Notes under the pieces: model-generated
Told to the model about the DNA's origin: nothing
Database searches by the model: none
The model's input: only the letters and a program-made list of their open reading frames with translations
Program-made: the position numbers and the translations under genes
Part shown: piece after piece, positions 45,597 through 57,447 of the stretch
Layout of the letters: the number at the start of each line of letters is the position of its first letter
How positions within the stretch are numbered: the stretch's first letter is position 1
NCBI GenBank assembly: GCA_902702965.1
Contig: CACRXP010000001.1
Coordinates: forward strand, 4,246,060-4,310,059
Direction of reading: 5' to 3'
DNA length: 64,000 bases
Source: Spirometra erinaceieuropaei
Lineage: Eukaryota > Platyhelminthes > Cestoda > Diphyllobothriidea > Diphyllobothriidae

Positions 45597-46534
45597 CAAT
45601 AAGCGACCGATCTCATGAAATGTTGACCGAAATTCTGAAATGCGTTTTCGATCAAGAAGGATTACTTTGGTGAGGTTCTAATATTGATTATCATGCGACA
45701 TAATCCTATAACGCTCGGACTTGCCATGATGCCGGCTTTTGAATACCTTTCTTTCTGAACTCCAGCAGATAGCACACTCATGACTAATGACTGCTTAATT
45801 AGCGTGAATTTTTCACACTGATTTTCAATGGCCTCGTAACTTTATATATATTTTATGGAAAACGTGCACAAAATATCTTTTATTGCTCGTTTCATAGAAA
45901 ATCACATTGTTTTCACATTTCATACCCGAAGAAAGGGTATGTATAGATTTTGAAAAGGTTTCCGTTTTCCCGAATAATTTTGAGCTAGATCAACCTTTGC
46001 ATTAACGTTAGCGATTTCGGTCTACAAGGTGCGTGCTTTCGATGTAAGAAAAGTCTTATATTGCCCTACGCCTTTGAAAAGTTGTGATATAGCGTTCAAA
46101 AAATATGGCAATGGATGAGGACTATGTTGTACATTTCATGAGAAGCATTAGCAAACAGACACATACGATGCTGTACGTATGGACAGTGCAAGGTCTTAAA
46201 AATCTCATAATTATAAACTTTTATAAAACCTAAATATGCCTTTTCGTCGGGTATATAATTGGAAAATGACGTGATCCTCTACGAAACGCGTAAAAAGGAG
46301 CATATTTTGTTAATACTTTCTTTAAACTGTATTTGAATTTATAAGATACTGAAACTCAATGTGAAAAATGCATGCCACTTAATTAGTCATTTTTTAAAGA
46401 GTGCGGTTTCTGCAGGTCAAACAGGTGCTGGTGAGTCCGGGACATTACAGGATTATGACCACTTCGGTAATCCTTCCAAACCGGAAACGAATTTCGGAAT
46501 TCCGGCCAACATTTCATGAGATCGGTCACCCACT
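45597..46534. mobile_element. Foldback MITE, subfamily M2, copy 1
   Basis: Ends differ from M1: CAATAAGCGACCGATCTCAT at the left and the complement of CAGTGGGTGACCGATCTCAT at the right. The internal plan is the same: halves fold back, with CCCGAATAATTTTGAGC and CATTGATTTTCA-type words. TA precedes the left end; the right flank is TG. It shares TTTTGAAAAGGTTTCC and GCATGCCACTTAATTAGTC-type words with the split copy at 57344-60753. Confidence 0.8.
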
Positions 46535-46539
46535 GTGCC

Positions 46540-47460
46540 TACCGTATTAAGTTATAACGAAGGTTATTCTGTGTACTTCTTTTTCCGCCAGTTTCACAGT
46601 ACGGGTAATATTTAGTAATGCAGCCGGAAGTAGCCTATCATATTTAAAGCAAATCACAAATTCAAATGACCGCCTGGCAGGCCTGAGCTTGCTTTCACCA
46701 AATTCTTCTCAGGTCTATGCATTAGTATGGTTAAATACCCCTACGAAGCCCTAGCAACTAACTACGATTAAAGAGACATGTCGTTAAAATCCCTCATTTC
46801 AGTATTATTAAGATGCGAATAAAATGTGCGCTTCCTCTCCAAAAACAACCCACGCAAACCGATAGACGGAGTTGTCGTAAGTTCACCTTCTGGTCCACCT
46901 TTTTCCACTGTGTTAACAGGTAAAATAAAAACATCTCAGTCGAGGTACTAGACCAGTGGTATAGGAAATTAAATGGCTATAAGGATGGTATCTTTGCAAA
47001 TGACAATGCACAAACGAATGTGATTGCTTTCTTAACTGCTGTACACGTCGATTAAATTTACATTTAGATAGAAATGTCAGGTTAATTCCTCTTCTTGGGC
47101 GTCCTCTCAAGTAGGCAGCTTTGTTGCAACGTTCGAATAGGCATATATCGGAAGAAAGTGTAGTTTGGACGGTACCCGAGATTTGGTGGTTTCGTAGCTC
47201 TTATTGCGAAACACAGTTTTAGTCGTTATTTGATATGAAGGGCTGGCAAAACTCGTTTAACCGGCTTAGTACCGAGGAGAAGCTTTATAGTATTCGCAAA
47301 TTAATTCGCGAGAACGGATTTCCTGACTCGTTCATTTCAAAGAATGTTATAGAAAGACCATAAAAACCTACTGTGGTGACAGTGGCTAAGAAAAGTACGC
47401 GCATTTGTCAAAATTCCCTTTCAGAGAATCACTTCGGGTGAATTCCTGAGAAGAGAGAAC
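46540..47460. other. Unassigned DNA
   Basis: No recognisable gene or repeat. Confidence 0.5.
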
Positions 47461-47464
47461 TGCT

Positions 47465-48118
47465 TCACTTATCTGCTCGTATGTTCTGTCATTGAAGATG
47501 AAAAAGGTTTGTTGACAGGAAGCAAAGTGTTGCAGTAAGTGGTCGATTTTAAGAGGTCTGTTCGTTTCGTCCTAGTTTTCTTCGAGGCGTTTGCGTGGAT
47601 TGTCGCGTGCTAGGTCCGGTGGGATGGATGTGAATAATGAAACCAAGTCAAAGGACACCATAATCTGGTCAGGTCGGAAAACATGTCTTTCGATGTTATC
47701 CAGGAATTGGGAGGCCGAATTGATGGAGGTCCTAGAGCTTTCTTCGGGAAAATTGGGTTTTCGGGCCATCCATTTGGATAGATTGTAAGTGGGGCTGTCT
47801 TTCAAGGCAATGATCGGTCGAAGGGGAACATTGAGCTTGCGGATTTTGGGTAATCCATAAAACGGAACCAGTGCCGTGTCCGTTGGTTTCATTTGTCGTC
47901 ATTCCTCTAGCGATATCGCACTCTTGCGCTTGAGTCGGCTCAAGAGTCCGGTTAGTTGGCCGATCATCGACTTGGCTCTCGAGAACGGGCGTGGATTTGT
48001 AGGACTGATGGTCGTCGAGGAGGGCTTGTGCATTTCCGTTGTAATCGACACGGTTCATCACGATGGTTGCTCTTTTTCTGTCGGCTGGCAGCAATATTAT
48101 ATCCTTGTCCATTTTTTA
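47465..48118 (-). pseudogene. PLE B: inverted 5' RT segment
   Basis: On minus: MDKDIILLPADRKRATIVMN, then after a frame change FYGLPKIRKLNVPLRPIIAL, SPTYNLSKWM, QIMVSFDLVSLFTSIPPDLA (first catalytic Asp), RKRLEEN, stop, DETNRPLKIDHLLQHF and FIFNDRTYEQI near 47465. This is the upstream half of a Penelope-like RT, flipped relative to the plus-strand half that starts at about 48138. The end of this segment (FIFNDRTYEQI) is the same protein position at which the plus-strand half begins. Confidence 0.85.
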
Positions 48119-48137
48119 AGTCATTCATTGATTCTTT

Positions 48138-48770
48138 TCATTTTCAATAGCAAAACGTACGAGCAGATCAAAGGAACACTGATGGGTTCGCCAATATCCA
48201 GCATGGTCGCGGAAAAGGTCGCCTTCGACCACTATGAACACGCGTTTTGGCGCCGGTACGTAGACGAAACTTTTGTTATAATTGAAAGGGACAGACTAGC
48301 CGACTTTAAAGACCTGCTTAGGGGCATCTCACCCGATATTCAATTCACAAGGGAAGAAGAGCATGCCGAATAGGTGCCTTTCCTTGACGTTCTCGTCACA
48401 CGCACACTCAATGGCGAACTCAGCACCACGGTGTATAGAAAGGAGACTAACACGACTCAGATTCCCAACTACCATAGTAACCATCCAATGACGCATAGAC
48501 GCAGCTGTGTTAGGAAAGTCTTCCAAAGAGTAAAAGCGTACTGCGGTGAACCGGAGGAACAATTGCGAAAACTACGACATCTTCGGACCAACTGATAAGG
48601 AATGGATATCCGAACAGCTTCGTCAGCCGCTAGATCCGCACGCACTCACGGCAAACGAACGGAGGAGAGCCACCAACGCCTGGCACCCTCTACCGTACAT
48701 AAAGAACATGCTAGAAGCAACGGAACGTTTCGCTGCGGAGATCAGCATGGGTATCGCTCATTGTCCGACA
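48138..48770 (+). pseudogene. PLE B: reverse transcriptase, 3' part in sense
   Basis: FIFNSKTYEQIKGTLMGSPI, FDHYEHAFWRRYVDETFVII and LLRGISPDIQFTREEE. An in-frame TAG follows at 48371, then PFLDVLVTRTLNGELSTTVY and TTQIPNYHSNH. After a frame change near 48590: DKEWISEQLRQPLDPHAL and PYIKNMLEATERF, then MGIAHCP. The RT box is YVDE, where PLEs have YVDD: the second Asp of the catalytic pair is Glu. Substitution, nonsense codon and frameshift all argue for a dead copy. Confidence 0.85.
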
Positions 48771-48774
48771 TGAC

Positions 48775-49170
48775 GTGCGAATGACGGACCGACTAGACGC
48801 AGGAAAACAATCGGGTGTCATTTATCAGATCCCATGTCGGGCTTGCTTTCGCCATTACACAGGACAGACTGGACGACGGCTTACCTCACGAATAACGGAG
48901 CATAAACGTGCAGTCCGGAGAGGCGACCCGTTGTTTCAGGTCGCCACTCACACTCTGGAGGAAGGCCACGAGTTCAACTTCGTGAGCAGACGGATAGTAG
49001 CACGGGCCAGCAATAAGACAAAGCGAGAACTGCTGGAGGGCTGGGTGTCTGATACCAACTCTATCAACAGACACATTGATATACCCCGCTGCTATTACGC
49101 GCCCCGTTACCACAGCCAAGATGCGAGACCCAGCTCCCAGCGATTGGTGCACGCAGTCACGCCGCCGTGA
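48775..49170 (+). pseudogene. PLE B: GIY-YIG endonuclease
   Basis: A 131-codon open stretch reading SGVIYQIPCRACFRHYTGQT, GRRLTSRITEHKRAVRRGDP, THTLEEGHEFNF and SNKTKRELLEGWVSDTNSIN. The GIY (GVIY) and YIG (YTG) strands, the following Arg and the EHKRAV Glu are all visible. It is the best-preserved endonuclease in the window, but it is cut off from its RT by frame changes. No hammerhead motif was seen within 300 bases downstream. Confidence 0.8.
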
Positions 49171-49179
49171 GACGGGATG

Positions 49180-49470
49180 GACTCAGCTGATTGCGGCCAC
49201 TCCCTGCACCCGTATCCCCCCACCCCCCCCCCGCTCGTTTGACGTCGCATACTCACAGTCGCTCATGATAGCCCCCTGTACGAGATCGAAGTCTCAGACT
49301 AGTACAAGTACTGTTCCAGAGATCGTGCGTTCAACTTTCCTTTTCAACAGAAAACAGAAACTTGGGGTTCGCATATTTGCTTCCATACGTGAACTGAATA
49401 ACTAGTCGACTAGGGAGGTGAACATGACGTCCAATATGTGTGATAAAACAGGAGGGACAAAAGGAGACGG
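49180..49470. other. Unassigned DNA with C-rich run
   Basis: A C-rich run lies at about 49217-49232. It separates the PLE B and Gypsy remnants; no boundaries visible. Confidence 0.5.
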
Positions 49471-50300
49471 TTAAGGGCGTGCTGAGGTGGAAGAGGTGGA
49501 TGAGGTTGAAGTTGATGAATGCGGACTGGGCGGAGGAGGAAGTAGAGGGGACGGAGGGATAGAACGTGAGGAAGGGGAAGTGATTAGAAGAGGGGCGGCA
49601 CTTCTTTGTCCCTGAGGCAGGTCCGGCGGTTCCTCTAAGACGTCAACCTCGACCCGGTCGACGCTGACCACGTCCCACTTGTCGCCGCGAAGGATCCGGA
49701 AGGTCTTGGTTTTGCGTACAAGCACACGGAACGGTCCTTCGTATGGTGTTTCCAGCGGTCACGCTGAGCAAACACGGAAGTACAGTTGGCCAAGCGCTTT
49801 CCGACATAAGACTGGGTCGATGGAGCACGAGGCAAAACCGGGAAAACCGCGCGCATAAATTGCGGCAGACATTGCACAAAATTTTCCGGATTTTCGTCGG
49901 CGCCACGAGAAATTGGGATGACCATCTCGCCTGGCAGTCCAAGAGTAGTCCTGGGAACCAGTTCGGCTGCGCTGCTGTCCACATCCGACTTAAGTGACGC
50001 GTGAATGTAAAGGAGGGCAAAGGGCAGGTTGTCCGACCAGTTTGCTGGATCTACTGCAACGGAAAGGGTCGTCTTTAGCTGGCGGTGGAAACGCTCGACC
50101 AGGTCATTGACAATTGGATGGTAGATCGTCATCCGGAAGCACACGCAGTCAAGAAAGGTGGGGAAGGGTTGAGAGAGGGCAAAATCGAGATAGGTAGCTC
50201 GATCGATGGTAACCACTGATGGGGCACCGAAACTGGCGATGCAACGACTGACGATAGCCTTCACAATGGTGTCTACCCGCTCGTCCGACAAAGGGACGCT
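49471..50300 (-). pseudogene. Ty3/Gypsy integrase remnant (CsRn1-like), G2
   Basis: On minus, from 50291: IVSRCIASFGAPSVVTIDRA (catalytic Asp), YHPIVNDLVERFHRQLKTTL (catalytic Glu), WSDNLPFALLYIHASLKSDV, SSAAELV and TLGLPGEMV, a long central region, then after a frame change near 49740 YEGPFRVLVRKTKTFRILRG, DVVSVDRVEVDVLEEPPDLP and a Pro/Ser-rich tail. The 218-codon frame (49635-50291) holds most of the core. The N-terminal zinc-binding region and first catalytic Asp lie beyond the open part and are not readable. No LTR or upstream RT was seen. Confidence 0.82.
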
Positions 50301-53300
50301 TTAGCCCAGTGGGCGTACCGATCACTTCAGCTAAGGTAGTGAATATAGCCATTGGATATAGGCAAAGGGCCTCAGACATTCAGATGCACACGGCTGAACT
50401 GTGCATCAGGGCTGGGGAACGTGCTTAGTGAAGACTTGTTGTGGTGCTTAGCTGGCAACTCAGAAAAAACCGTGCCAAAGCTTTGACATCCTTGTTTGTG
50501 CAAAGCCAGACGGATCCCTTCGCGGGTGGCTTTTCTGAGGCTAAAATCCTCGAGCTGGGGAGTCCGCGGGGAGACTTAAGCACAGCCCGACGCATTGAGG
50601 CCATGAGGGGTTGCCGTTATTATGGATGGATCTGTAGGCCCGATAGTTGACCGAAGTGCACGTATGTGGCTTAGAACACACACCAGACGTGCTTTGTAGT
50701 CACATTAGTCGACGAATCCTTGAAAATCGTGGGAACGCCGGACGAAGTGTTTCGCCTTCACAGCCACTGGGTTTCGGTGCCCACCTGGATTGCGAGCCAT
50801 GTGGGCAACCAATGGGAATGTAACATTGCCTGCCTCGAAATAGCGTAAACCACGTATTGCCCTAATAGGACAGAACTTGTTGTTCGGGAGACGTTCAATA
50901 TCCTTTCGTCCTCTACCTGCGGAGACTACAGTACCAACTCTCATGGCATGATTCCAACACGCTCGCTTTAATAGACACTTGGCATGCAAGCGAAAAACGT
51001 TTACTGAAAGGCACGGCTTCGAGTTGCCGATGTTTCAGTTACTTGAACTTACAAATTTTCTTAGGCGTCTGATCCACTGTGGACTACAGCGTCCTCTCGC
51101 TGGCACATATGAAGCTTGATTTGCGGCTCCAGATCAGACCGAAAATAGGCTCGCATTGTAAGTCAGGGGAAGACGAGGAGGACGATTAGGTCTCACAACA
51201 GGCAGACGTTGTTGCAATTGTTGAGAGATGAGCACATAGTACAAAATGGGGTTTACAATCCGAGCCTCCCCGGCTGCAAGCATTCTGCGGTTGCATGTGT
51301 TGCCCATAGTCTCTCCTGACTTACAGACGTTCCATATCAATTTAATAAACTTGTAAGCCTTATCTTAAACAGCTGCGTCGAGGCCGGTAACTGAGCTTCG
51401 ATAATATTTCATTAAATAGGAAGAGGCTGAATCGTTCGACCTAGTCATTCGATGAGGTTTTCACCTGGCAAAATATCGCAACAAAGTCTGATGCGAAAAG
51501 AGATGAGCGCCCAGGAAGAGATTGTAGCGTTCAACGTAGAATTCTGGCCATGGCAGAGCGATGCTCCAATTCGGGAGTTAATCAAAAACGTTAAACGATT
51601 GAAATTCCTGTTTCAGCGACCAAGTCTGCCTCCCGTCGACTGTTTCTTGGAATTCGCCCATTCCTTCTGTAGACAATAAAGCTTTCCAATTCAAAAAGTA
51701 TGGGGAGCGAAATTGGGCTTTCCTATGGCGACGGGGTTACAATCACCTCAGAGGGCAGCGACAACATTTGTTCACTTATATTTAGAGTCAAGTGTAATGC
51801 CGTTATTGATGGCGGGAGCTGTGAACGAGCACATGAGTTATATTCGCTTACAGCCAGCTGACGAGGAGCGACTTATCGATCGGCATCACGGTGCCGTCGC
51901 AGACACTCCGCCAAAAAGGTGTGTGGGCTAAACCATCAGTTATGTGGGCTGGCAGTGGGGCTCGCGACTACGATAATAAACTTCCACAAATAGCCCAGCG
52001 TCAAAAACTGTCGTTAAGTGGCCAGCCAGTGCGCACGTGACTGCAGCCGTCTGGGCTGTTGACTGTGCCAGGTCCCAAAGTAACGGGGCTGCTTGGCGAG
52101 GAGAGTTATTGGTCAGGCAATTTTACTTAACGTGCCTTAATGCGGGTTTGCCCCGTCGAATTTGCTGCGGGCTAAAAAAAAATAGCTAGACTGGACTGCC
52201 CAGACAACTTGTAGGCAGAAGTCAGCACTGACAGTCGACGCGAGAGTCCTGGGAGGCCCCGGTTGGCCCTAGAACAGTAATGTCCTTGGACGGCGGTTCT
52301 CACTGTTTGACAACTGCCAGAATAAAGACCATAAATATCCTGTTTGAGTAGAGATACATGGAACAACCAAATAAGTGATCAGCGTGTCCTTAATAAGAAG
52401 ATTTTTACTGACAAGTTGCCGTAGGATAGAGAGAAGCAATCTCTTGTCCGCGACCAAGGCCGTGCCGTGGTGCATCCTTCAGGGTACCATTGCCTCACTT
52501 CGGCACGCAGTTATATTCGACTACTTCACATCACTGATCTGCACTGTCTCCCGATCGAAGTAAATTTGAAAAGTCTTTGCTTGACTGAGTCGCGAGGCCG
52601 GAAAATTCAAAATGCCATTGTGCCTCGACAACATCCCTCCTCTCGTCATCGATTAGTCAACTATAAAATAACATAATCGGAAAGCCGGGTAGAACTGATA
52701 CTGTCAAATGCTACCTTTGATAGGGTGACCCATGCGATCGTCTGTTTGCGCCTCATCCCCGGCCTCCATGTCAGTGTGGAAATTTTTTCCGAACGGGTCT
52801 CACAGTCCAGCTGTTCTAAATAAACATGGCTAAATGATGCTTAATTAGTCCAGTCATGACTAAACTGCACCAGGCTATCAGTAAACGGACTACTAACACT
52901 TTGCCTTTACCTACAGAAGCAGGGACAGTTTCCCCGGTGTTGTGTTTACGCTGACATTTTGAGCGCAGTATCCACGGACGCTCGTGTGGATGAATTCAAT
53001 GATTTCCACAACCTCTGCCGTCCGCGCCTGATTTAAATGTTTTCCTGGTAACTTGTAGTACGGTTGCGCCGCACAAAACTTTAAAAATGAATCTCTCTAG
53101 CAATGCTGTCAAAACCGACAGGGTCTAACTTAGTTCTTACGGTTGACGGTGTTGTACAATTTTAGGGATTCGCTTTCGAATTTGCACTTGGGCCTAAACA
53201 GGCATTTCTCTCAGGGTTCCTGCTACCTGCCAAATCTACCCACTGGGTCAAACGAAGGCCAGCCGTAGAGGAGTTTGCGAGGACTGTTAACAAGGTCTGA

Positions 53301-54819
53301 CGGAAGCACGTGGGTGGCTACAGTGTGGGAGATTAATCTGACTGTTGACTGGCTGGCGAGCAACGTCCGTGCTGTTTATGGGCCAAGTCAATTTTCGCAA
53401 CACGCAGCCGGACTTTACGGTGTACAACTGTCGCTCGTGCCTGGGCGGGAGCACTTGTGTGGCTTTATGACTGGCGCACACACGGCTGAGGGCGTCCCCC
53501 AGGGTCGCATAACCTTTCAGCAAATTTTGTAGGAATTCATAAACTTTGATCATCGACGCCCACGCAGATTCGTCCATCCCATGCCAACGCCAGTTTTCAG
53601 TGTGCGCAACCAGGATACCACAATCCGCACACGTTCGTTCCTCATGATCTGACGAATTTGTCGATTCGCTTCAGCCAGCCAAGTCGGTAACGAAGTCTCC
53701 ACTTTGCAAGAATGAGACAGGCCACGGTTATTCGACGACATGACGTGCTTCAGACCTCTAAAAAGGCCATAGAGTGATGAAGCCAAAGTGGCAGGCGGAC
53801 AATAAACTCGCAATTTCCTCGGACTCCTAGCTGCTTCATTAAGTGGGCTCTGTCGGTCGATACATTTCCGGTTCTGCTGGTGAAGGAAATGCCTCAGATG
53901 GATGCCGTCATCTCTCCTTTCTCATATAAGTTTACACTGTCTTGTGAGTCTTTCCTCCACACAGTAAGCTCTAGTTAATAGTCCGGTACTGAACCAATCG
54001 CAGATCCTCCCCCACCCCCTCTATCAGTGGAACTTAAGAAGAGTAGACTACTGTGCCGGCTTTCATTCCTGCGTTTGACTTTGGCTCAATGAGGGCACAT
54101 CGGAGGGCATTACAGCTTGAAGAGGTGAGCAACGCACATGACCATGGGAACTGTGCTTCCATTGTCCTCAACCGGCTAGGCTAAAAGTCTGCAGCCTGCA
54201 CAAAGTACAAAAACTCGGGTGAACTTTTCCTGCCTGCTGCATCGATACGAGGTTTGCTAGACATCGCCATCCAGACACCGACAGGAGAAAGCCCCGTCGA
54301 CCTAATAACGTCTTGCGTCATCGGCCGACGTGAGTAAATCCAATGGAACACCACTATGGCGACTCACAACGGCCGGACAGTTGCGAGGAGAGGCCAGCTA
54401 GCACCCGCACATACACAACCATTTCAGAATGCGGCAGTTGAAGGCGAGTGCAGCCGAAGCGTTAGAGCCAGCACTTAAGGTTTTTCTGTGAACGTAATCT
54501 TAAGGGCAGACCTGAATGTAGTGTAAAGAAGCCTGTACGGCGAACGGACTGGCCACTGATAGTGGTCGGGTGCAGATAAGGCATTCGGGGGAATTTACTT
54601 TACAATTCTTACCGATCGCACGTGTGCTTGAGCCTAGTGCCCTCACAGTGATTAAAGCGGTTGACCTGGAATTAAGACATAGTCCCACAAATGGAATATG
54701 CACCATGCGTCGAAAATATTCAGATGTGCCCTAAATTAGAAAGATCACCAGCAGGTTAACTGATACGCGGCAGCATGCTGTCCTTTGCTAATTATCATTC
54801 ACTGTCCGAGTACGAAATT
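50301..54819. other. Long unassigned stretch
   Basis: About 4.5 kb with no element I can name. Frames near 50705-50989, 51452-51679, 53275-53532 and 53550-53813 are 72-96 codons long, overlap on opposite strands or lack motifs, and have no consistent composition. It may hold older repeats beyond recognition by eye. Confidence 0.5.
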
Positions 54820-55115
54820 TAAAGAAGAAAAAGTATGTAAGTAAAAGAAAAGATATTCTTGTGCATGCTTAATTTAGAACATTTCAACTCATAATCTCAT
54901 CGAAAATCAACGGAAAAAGGCATACTAGTTGAGTATTCAGTTTTCACTGAGTGAAGTTTCTTTAGGCGACGAAAAAGTAGCACTTTCAATAGTCAGCGCA
55001 CAGGCAAGACCGAAATAAATTGGAATGATGCCGTGTGATACCCAATTTCACAAGCAAACTTGATTAATCATTTCTAATCGAAAGCGCATTTCATGAGATA
55101 GATAACCTAACTACT
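54820..55115. mobile_element. Fragment of MITE-like foldback element
   Basis: Readable as the right half of an M1/M2-type element: CTCATCGAAAATCAACGGAA, AAGGCATACTAGTTGAGTAT, GAGTGAAGTTTCT, GATTAATCATTTCTAATCGA and CATTTCATGAGATAGATAAC. The left half and left end are missing or too diverged. Confidence 0.55.
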
Positions 55116-56037
55116 TCTCGAGTCCAAGGATACCCAAACCCGCCGTTGGAAATGGCTGGATGACAACGACTAAAAAGTTAAACTTGAACGTCACAGTTCC
55201 TCCTTTTTGTCATTACTCATTTCTGCGACTGTCACAACGGAGATCGCACTTTCCTCGTCCGATCTTTGGCTAACCCTCCCCCAATATACACGACAGTTCA
55301 GCCGTCTTCACGGACGATGTCCACCGTGTGCCCACAGCAAGGTGGACATAGAGGCGACAACTCACGCGTTAATTCACTCATAGTTATAGTAAACTTGGGT
55401 GAGGTTTGGTCCTGCAGCCCCTCTTGATTGATACCGTATGGTTAGCTTACTAAAGCAATTTTAGTTAACGCACCTAACTTGGCCGCTCGCTGGATTAGGA
55501 AGGGAAAGAGAGCGCAAGCAGAGCTCGAAGCACGCGCAGGAAATCCAGTGAAGGTGGCATGTACACACTACCCCGACACAGACATTCACTGGATTAAGAG
55601 GATGTGGGGGCATAGTCACAAGTGGAAGGCCACTGAGGGTACCGCATGGTAATTCGCAGTGCACGGCTCGAACCATGCGGAGAGAAGCGCGTGTGAACTG
55701 ATACCTGAAGTAGCCCCGACTGGCGTATAAGCACTTCTCCCCCGTGGCACAGTCAACCGCTGGGCTAAAATGGTAAGGAAGATGCAAATACGTTATATTT
55801 GTAAAGTCGGCGTATTCGCATCTACCAAGTTTTTTTAAGAAAGCTAACTATATGATATCACTCAACTGGGGATGCGAAACCAAACCTCGGCTAAACTGGC
55901 GCTGAGTTAGCCCGCGCCTAGGTGTGTGCAGCACGATGACGCGTGCCCGACACTTGTCTGACCCCCGTGTTGGTTCAACGCAAATTCCGGGTGGCCCGCT
56001 GTAGGGGAAATCGTGATGTATACAAGAAGTACGGCAA
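55116..56037. other. Unassigned DNA with an R-LINE scrap
   Basis: Apart from the 55305-55400 fragment, only overlapping short frames on minus (55461-55787, 55848-56069) with no recognised motif. Confidence 0.45.
55305..55400 (-). repeat. R LINE 3'-end fragment
   Basis: On minus it reads CTTGCTGTGGGCACACGGTG followed by GACATCGTCCGTGAAGAC, the conserved core of the R-family 3' end, preceded by GCGTGAGTTGTCGCC in place of the usual GCGCAAGTCACCG. Confidence 0.5.
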
Positions 56038-56313
56038 GATATGGTTATGTAGCCCCACCGCGTAGACACAACACTGTTGGGTTTGGAGATAGGGTTGGAA
56101 TTAGGGTTAAAGGTTAGGGCCAGCGGTTAGGGTTAGGAGCTAAGGCACAACGCACATCCGCCCATTCCCAATAGCTTTACTTTTGTATATAACTACTTGA
56201 CCTCGTCGCCTGTGCGCTCCCCGGCCCCAGCTGAAAGAACCCCTATTACCACCAATCCCGTATTACAGGATTACAGGGTTTGTTTACTTCAGGTGGGGCT
56301 ACATGACCACATC
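56038..56313. mobile_element. Small TIR element with TTAGGG-like interior, copy 2
   Basis: Ends GATATGGTTATGTAGCCCCA and the complement of GATGTGGTCATGTAGCCCCA, a ~22-bp TIR with two mismatches. The interior has GATAGGGTTGGAATTAGGG, AGGTTAGGGCC and GGTTAGGGTTAGG words, then ATTCCCAATAGCTTTACTTT and ACTACTTGACC. Same orientation and layout as 20934-21202. Confidence 0.85.
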
Positions 56314-57052
56314 TGACCAGAAGTACACATAAGCGTATCTTCGAAATGAGAGTTATGTCCGTGGGCTTGAAGCTATCGACTTGACGTGACCTGACCGCCT
56401 TTCCAAAACGAATGGCTGACGTAATGGTGAGTATTTGAAAGAATGCACGGCCATCAGAAGCTCGCCCTGCTTTATGCACGGGGATATGTATCCTTGAGGC
56501 CGAGACGTATCGGGCGGCTTAGGAGGCTGTTTTCTGTCCATTCGATAGTTAGTTTTAATCCACGTATGGTAGCTTACATCTTCACCACAGGAAAAGTTCG
56601 AAACATTCTGAGGAGGCATCCTATCGGATGAACGGCTGCCAATGCAAGCGAGTTCCTAGAATTTGGTGAGAAGGAGATATGATAATTAAAACGAGAATTT
56701 TATTCGTCTGCTTCTTCCTTTTCATGTTCAAATACACTATCGGAGACAGCAACGGACAAGAGTAATGAACGCGCAAAGGTTTCAGTATTTATGGTAAGCG
56801 GTTACTATACTGCCACACGCTTGTCATAATTGACAGCTTCTACTTTCACCGCCGATGATCTTACCTGATTTGATTATTACTCGATAGCCTGCGTTCGAGC
56901 CGTTACTTGCCAAGGTTTCATCACCGAGTTGCTATGTGGTGACCAGTAACGATGAATGCGAAATCCGTTAAGTTTAATAGGTATGTGGCTGTACGGCAAA
57001 AACATCGCATGGATACTGAAAACTTTTTGCTTCCAGCACCCTTGTATTGTCT
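56314..57052. other. Unassigned DNA
   Basis: No recognisable gene or repeat; short overlapping frames only. Confidence 0.45.
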
Positions 57053-57132
57053 CTAGTGATGTGTTCGAGCGCGAATCGGAAACGTCAGGCGAATTAAATT
57101 CCTGTTCTAGCAATCGCACCTTGTTTTTCCCA
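57053..57132 (+). ncRNA. Degenerate hammerhead-ribozyme repeat (H3)
   Basis: The core box is CTAGTGA, helix II is weak, and then comes GGAAACGTC followed by AGGCGAATTAAATTCCTGTT and CTAGCAATCGCACC. The downstream part aligns with the copies at 12653 and 61371. The changed CTGANGA box makes self-cleavage unlikely. Confidence 0.6.
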
Positions 57133-57343
57133 GCGACTGTCAGCTTTTGTCGTCTTTATACCCAACAGCAATACCTTCGTTCTGACAACTTAAAAACGTC
57201 ACATGGCACAGTATCCATCGGGCCAGAAGGAACTGGCAGAGTAGAAGGGACACTAGGGAGAAGGTAAAACTGAGCGCATCAATCAGGTTCCGATTTAGTA
57301 AGTCAAATCTCAGTTACATTGAAACAAACAACGGCTTTTAATT

Positions 57344-57447
57344 CGTTGCGGTATATTTAGATTTTGAAAAGGTTTCCCAATTCCCGAATAATTTTGAGCC
57401 AGGTCAACCGTCGCATTAGAGTTAGTGATTTCAGTCTACAAGATAGT
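57344..57447. mobile_element. Foldback MITE, subfamily M2, copy 2: left part
   Basis: TTTAGATTTTGAAAAGGTTT, CCCGAATAATTTTGAGCCAG and GTGATTTCAGTCTACAAGAT align with 45946-46035 of the M2 copy at 45597. It stops at a LINE insertion; the element resumes at about 60207. The left ~340 bases of the MITE are absent or unrecognisable. Confidence 0.75.

Noticed and set aside
56088..56145. A true telomere or interstitial telomere array from TTAGGG words
   Set aside because: The words are irregular and lie inside a TIR-bounded element with a second copy at 20934.
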